Below, in pieces: positions 60,944 to 64,000 of a DNA stretch of 64,000 nucleotides. The notes beneath the pieces are model-generated. The model made no database searches. It saw only the letters and a program-made list of their open reading frames with translations, and was not told the origin of the DNA. Position 1 is the stretch's first letter; every line of letters starts with the position of its first letter. This stretch comes from Gemmatimonadales bacterium (GTDB taxonomy: Bacteria > Gemmatimonadota > Gemmatimonadetes > Palauibacterales > Palauibacteraceae): positions 16,168 to 80,167 of the forward strand of contig VXQX01000076.1 in the NCBI GenBank assembly GCA_009838765.1, in the 5' to 3' direction. A program made the position numbers and the translations under genes.

Positions 60944-62467
60944 GTGCGTAGAGCGGGCTGGACCGCGCGAAGACCCGGCTTCCGGGTATTCGTGATGCTC
61001 GTTGCCAGCTGGGCCGCGGCCTGCGGGGACGGGGGCACGGAACCTCCTCCGACGCACCCCCCGAGGGCCATCGGCGTGGTGCCCGATCTCGAACTGCCCC
61101 TGGGCGGGACGGTGCTGGTGCAGGTGTCGGGTCATTTCAGCGATGCGGACGGGGATGTCCTTTCCTACGAGGCCAGGTCTTCGGCCCCCGGCGTGGTCGC
61201 GGCGGAGATGTCGGGCGGCACCGTGCAGCTGGTCGCCCTGGCGCGCGGGATGGCCACGGTGACCGTCACGGCGCGCGATCCCGAAGGCCGGGCCGCCGCC
61301 CTCCGGTTCGAGGTCACCGTGCCGAACATGGCGCCGGTAACCGTCGGCGCGATCTCCGCGGTCGAACTTCGCGTCGGGAGCACGGAACTGCTGGCCGTAT
61401 CGGGCTTCTTCTCCGATCCGGAAGGCGACGCGCTACGCTACGAAGCATCGTCGTCGCACCCGGACGTGGCCGCGATCGACGTCTCGGCGGATACCGTCAC
61501 GATCTCCGCCCTCGCGGAAGGCATGTCGACGGCGACGGTGACGGCGCGCGACGCCGGCGGCCTCGCGGCCGAACTGTCCTTCGCCGTGGAGGTACGGCCG
61601 GCCCGCAGGTTCGACATCGAGGTCCGCTTCGACACCACAGCGACCGAGCCGCGGCGGGCCGTGGTCCTCGCGGCGGCGGAACTCTGGATGTCGGTGTTGG
61701 CCGATACGGAGCTGCCGGAGGTTGCGGTGGAGGGCCGCATCGAATGTTACGGTGCGAACACCACGGAGCCGGTGGGTGCCATCGATGACCTGATGATTCT
61801 CGTCGAGTTCCGGGACATCGACGGTCCGGGCCGCACGCTCGCCCAGGCCGGCGTGTGCCGCCTCCGCGAAGGGTCGATGCTGCCCGTCGCGAGCGTGGCG
61901 TTCTTCGACGTGTCAGACTTCGACGGCCTCATCGACTCCGGCGACGCGACGGAACTCGCCGTTCACGAGATCGCGCACGCGCTCGGATTCGGCCTGCTGT
62001 GGCGCCCTCTCGACCTCCTGCGAAATCCCGCCCTGGGCGTGGGAGCGATCGACGCCCATTTCGTCGGTCCTCTGGCCATCGCCGCCTTCGACGCGGCGGG
62101 CGGCACGGACTACGCCGGCGGGGCAAAAGTCCCCGTCGAGAACCTCGGTGGAGCGGGGAGCGCGAACCTCCATTGGCGGGGCTCCGTCCTCCGCGGGGAA
62201 CTCATGAGGCCGCTCAACAGGATCGGATCCCGCGAGACCCTGAGCGCGATCACGATCCGGTCGCTGGCCGACCTGGGTTACGGGGTCGACGCGGATCTGG
62301 CGGAGCCGTACACGCTCCCCGGCGTCGGCGCCGCGGACGAGAAACCCGGCCGCGTGGTCGACCTGGGCGACGATGTCCTCAGGGGTCCGATGGAGGTCGT
62401 CGACTCGGCCGGCCGCGTCGTGCGCGTGCTCCGCAACCGTTCGCCGGGGCAGATTCCGTCCCGTTGA
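60944..62467 (+). CDS. Leishmanolysin-like (M8) metalloprotease lipoprotein with two Ig/cadherin-like domains
   Basis: The product has 507 residues from a GTG at 60944. The signal ends near WAAACGDGG (lipobox-like). Residues 40-125 and 130-215 are two similar beta-sandwich repeats, each with FSDADGD or FSDPEGD and a D-x-x-G-x-A-A ending, as in cadherin/Ig-like modules. Residues 225-450 hold the protease: H341-E-I-A-H345-A-L-G and, later, NLHWRGSVLRGELM followed by LSAITIRSLADLGYGVD, the M8 pattern with the third zinc histidine in HW. It would act on the cell surface. Confidence 0.82.
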   Translation: MRRAGWTARRPGFRVFVMLVASWAAACGDGGTEPPPTHPPRAIGVVPDLELPLGGTVLVQVSGHFSDADGDVLSYEARSSAPGVVAAEMSGGTVQLVALARGMATVTVTARDPEGRAAALRFEVTVPNMAPVTVGAISAVELRVGSTELLAVSGFFSDPEGDALRYEASSSHPDVAAIDVSADTVTISALAEGMSTATVTARDAGGLAAELSFAVEVRPARRFDIEVRFDTTATEPRRAVVLAAAELWMSVLADTELPEVAVEGRIECYGANTTEPVGAIDDLMILVEFRDIDGPGRTLAQAGVCRLREGSMLPVASVAFFDVSDFDGLIDSGDATELAVHEIAHALGFGLLWRPLDLLRNPALGVGAIDAHFVGPLAIAAFDAAGGTDYAGGAKVPVENLGGAGSANLHWRGSVLRGELMRPLNRIGSRETLSAITIRSLADLGYGVDADLAEPYTLPGVGAADEKPGRVVDLGDDVLRGPMEVVDSAGRVVRVLRNRSPGQIPSR

Positions 62468-62488
62468 CCGAACAAACTGTAGATTCCT

Positions 62489-63751
62489 ATGCTCAAGCTG
62501 GCGCTCCTCGACCTCCATGGGATAAGGCAAATGCTGCGCAGATTGCTGTTCGGATCCAGTCTCAGGATCATCGCCGTGATCATCGTCGGTACGATCGCGG
62601 TCGCGGCACTCATGCTCTCGCTGGCCCCCGAGCCGGAAAGTCAGGAACCGCCCCCCCAGATTCCGTTTGCGCAAACGGCCGGTGTTGTGGCCGGATCGGG
62701 CGCGATCCCCGTGTTCGGATCCGGCACCGTGCGGCCAAGCGAGGAGATCGACGTCGCACCGCAGGTGAGCGGCAAGGTGGTCTGGGTCAATCCGCGGTTC
62801 CGGAGCGGTGGGCGCGTCGAGGCGGGCCAAACGCTCTTCCGCATCGAAGAAGCCGATTACGAGTACCGCGTCCAGGTGGCGGAGGCGAACGTTGCGGCAA
62901 GCCGCGTGGCCTTCCTCGAGGAGCAGGAACGGGCCACGATCGCCAGTGCCCAGTATGAACTGTACATGGAGCGGCGCGAAACGGGGCCTCCGCCGCCCGA
63001 GGCGAGCCCGCTCACGCTGAGGGAGCCTCAGCTGGAAGCGGCCAGCGCCGCGCTGAGCCGGGATCGAGCCCGGCTTGACGAGGCGAGACTTGCGCTCTCC
63101 AGGACCCGGGTCACGGCGCCGTTCGATGGCTTCGTGCGCGAGGAATCCGTCGATCCGGGGCAGGTCGTGAACCCCGGGCAGCCTGTCGGACGCCTCTTCG
63201 CGTCGGAGGCCGTGGAGGTCGCCGTTCCCCTCTCCGATGCCGACGCCGCCCTGGTCCCCGGCCTGTGGGGGCTCGAGGCAGGCGATGGGGCACGGGACGT
63301 GGCGGCTCGCGTGATCGCCCACTACGGAGAGGCGATGTACGCCTGGGAGGGCTACGTGGATCGGGGGGAGAGTTCCGTTGATGCACAGACACGCACCATC
63401 GATGTGATCGTGCGCGTACCGGATCCGTTCGACGCCAGCGCGTCGGCGGGCCCGTCCGCCGCCGTCGGGGGCGATCCTCCGTTGCTGGTCGGCAAGTTCG
63501 TGGAGGTGGAGATCGAAGGACTCTCACCGGAGGAGTACTTCCGGATCCCGCGAGCGGCGCTGCAGCCCGGCAACGAGATCTGGACGGTGGACCGTGACGG
63601 GGTCGTGAGTATCGTTCCGGTTCAGGTGCTGCAACGCGCCAACGATGCGGTGTTCGTCACCGGCGCCCTGCGGGGCGGCCAGGCAGTGATCACCGGTGGA
63701 CTTCAGTTCGCCACCGAAGGGATGCGCGTCCAGACCGACCCGGCGCGATGA
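62489..63751 (+). CDS. RND efflux periplasmic adaptor (HlyD/AcrA family)
   Basis: The product has 420 residues from ATG 62489; ATG 62531 (AAGG upstream) would start 14 residues later and leave the membrane anchor intact. The anchor lies near residues 25-45. The barrel-sandwich (lipoyl-like) halves surround a coiled-coil: VAPQVSGKVVWVNPRFRSGG, the helical hairpin from about residue 130 to 205, then VTAPFDGFVREESVDPGQVV. Beta-barrel and membrane-proximal domains follow. It couples an inner-membrane pump to TolC. Its stop overlaps the pump start (ATGA). Confidence 0.9.
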   Translation: MLKLALLDLHGIRQMLRRLLFGSSLRIIAVIIVGTIAVAALMLSLAPEPESQEPPPQIPFAQTAGVVAGSGAIPVFGSGTVRPSEEIDVAPQVSGKVVWVNPRFRSGGRVEAGQTLFRIEEADYEYRVQVAEANVAASRVAFLEEQERATIASAQYELYMERRETGPPPPEASPLTLREPQLEAASAALSRDRARLDEARLALSRTRVTAPFDGFVREESVDPGQVVNPGQPVGRLFASEAVEVAVPLSDADAALVPGLWGLEAGDGARDVAARVIAHYGEAMYAWEGYVDRGESSVDAQTRTIDVIVRVPDPFDASASAGPSAAVGGDPPLLVGKFVEVEIEGLSPEEYFRIPRAALQPGNEIWTVDRDGVVSIVPVQVLQRANDAVFVTGALRGGQAVITGGLQFATEGMRVQTDPAR

Positions 63752-64000
63752 ATCCGGACGCAGGTCCCGAACCGGACGACCGCCGCGAGCGGTCCGGCCC
63801 GCTCGCCTACATGGCCAGCAACGGCATCGCGGCCAATCTCTTGATGATGGGCATCGTCGCGGCCGGACTCGTGTCCCTGACCGGCCTCGAGCGGGAAGCC
63901 TGGCCTGTCACCCCCTTCTACCACATCGAAGTCTCGATGGCCTACCCCGGCGCCACGCCGGAGGAGATCGAGGAGTCGATCGTCGTCAAGATCGAGGACC
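63748..64000 (+). CDS. RND efflux transporter, N-terminal start (partial)
   Basis: Only 84 residues are in the window; the gene continues beyond the right edge. The first transmembrane helix (about residues 27-50) and the following V-S-M-A-Y-P-G-A-T-P-E-E-I-E motif are typical of AcrB-like RND pumps, where that segment enters the first porter domain. The ATG overlaps the adaptor stop. Substrate class (drug or metal) cannot be told from this part. Confidence 0.9.
   Translation, partial: MNPDAGPEPDDRRERSGPLAYMASNGIAANLLMMGIVAAGLVSLTGLEREAWPVTPFYHIEVSMAYPGATPEEIEESIVVKIED

Noticed and set aside
1..64000. CRISPR array, insertion sequence, prophage or integrase
   Set aside because: No regularly spaced repeats, transposase or integrase motifs or terminal inverted repeats were seen on either strand.

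Overview
The window is 64 kb of very GC-rich chromosomal DNA with dense genes on both strands and no transposases, integrases, CRISPR arrays or tRNA/rRNA genes that I can see. GTG and TTG starts are common, stop/start overlaps of the NTGA type are frequent, and many products are exported, including Tat substrates, lipoproteins, TonB-plug and carboxypeptidase-regulatory-like proteins and class C beta-lactamase-like hydrolases. This style suggests a didermic, aerobic heterotroph, most likely a Gemmatimonadota member, possibly marine or host-associated. That placement is an inference from gene content and style, not from a marker search.

Layout. 1-1600: 3' end of dnaA, an AT-richer gap and dnaN. 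1620-5667: YIP1-like membrane protein, Nudix hydrolase and metallo-beta-lactamase-fold hydrolase (coupled), then mutY and dapF on the minus strand. 5668-6044: a gap holding a rod-like structured RNA candidate with a terminator on the minus strand just before dapF. 6045-11789: LiaF-like protein, then gcvH, gcvP, a UPF0173 hydrolase and a lipoate ligase, a glycine-cleavage/lipoylation block. 11922-18485: orphan TolQ/ExbB channel, Slt-type lytic transglycosylase, cold-shock protein and a PolA whose proofreading site is lost. 18482-21634: exported beta-lactamase-like, epimerase-like and spondin-domain proteins.

21650-26990 (minus): a PaoABC-type periplasmic molybdenum oxidoreductase ([2Fe-2S] with Tat signal, molybdopterin subunit, FAD subunit with four extra cysteines), a diheme cytochrome b and a small unrecognised helical protein. 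27135-29619 (minus): RemB-like small protein and an Omp85-like barrel. 29814-38104: HD phosphohydrolase, radical SAM plus atypical metallophosphoesterase pair, primary-type sigma factor, then HDAC-like, M24 peptidase, dipeptide epimerase and TrpF-like genes. 38101-42449: nine-Cys-pair secreted protein, priA and a divergent HNH gene. 42483-47322: tatA, an unrecognised secreted protein, a [2Fe-2S] subunit coupled to an exported RidA, and a beta-lactamase-like lipoprotein. 47407-48854: AbiE-type toxin-antitoxin pair. 48905-55450: Skp-like chaperone, D-aminoacylase, queF and three secondary transporters. 55463-64000: plug-only receptor-like protein, TolC, a hydroxybenzoyl-CoA-reductase-like molybdenum subunit, YjbQ, a leishmanolysin-like lipoprotein, and an RND adaptor with the start of its pump.

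Functional links. GcvH needs lipoylation, and the lipoate ligase lies two genes after gcvP. The Tat signals on the molybdenum enzyme and on the epimerase-like protein fit the local tatA. TolC and the RND adaptor/pump lie within 6 kb of each other and may form one efflux system. The M24 peptidase and dipeptide epimerase suggest peptide or peptidoglycan-fragment use. The most interesting unexplained items are the structured RNA before dapF, the radical SAM/metallophosphoesterase pair, the nine-Cys-pair protein and the small protein coupled to the cytochrome b.
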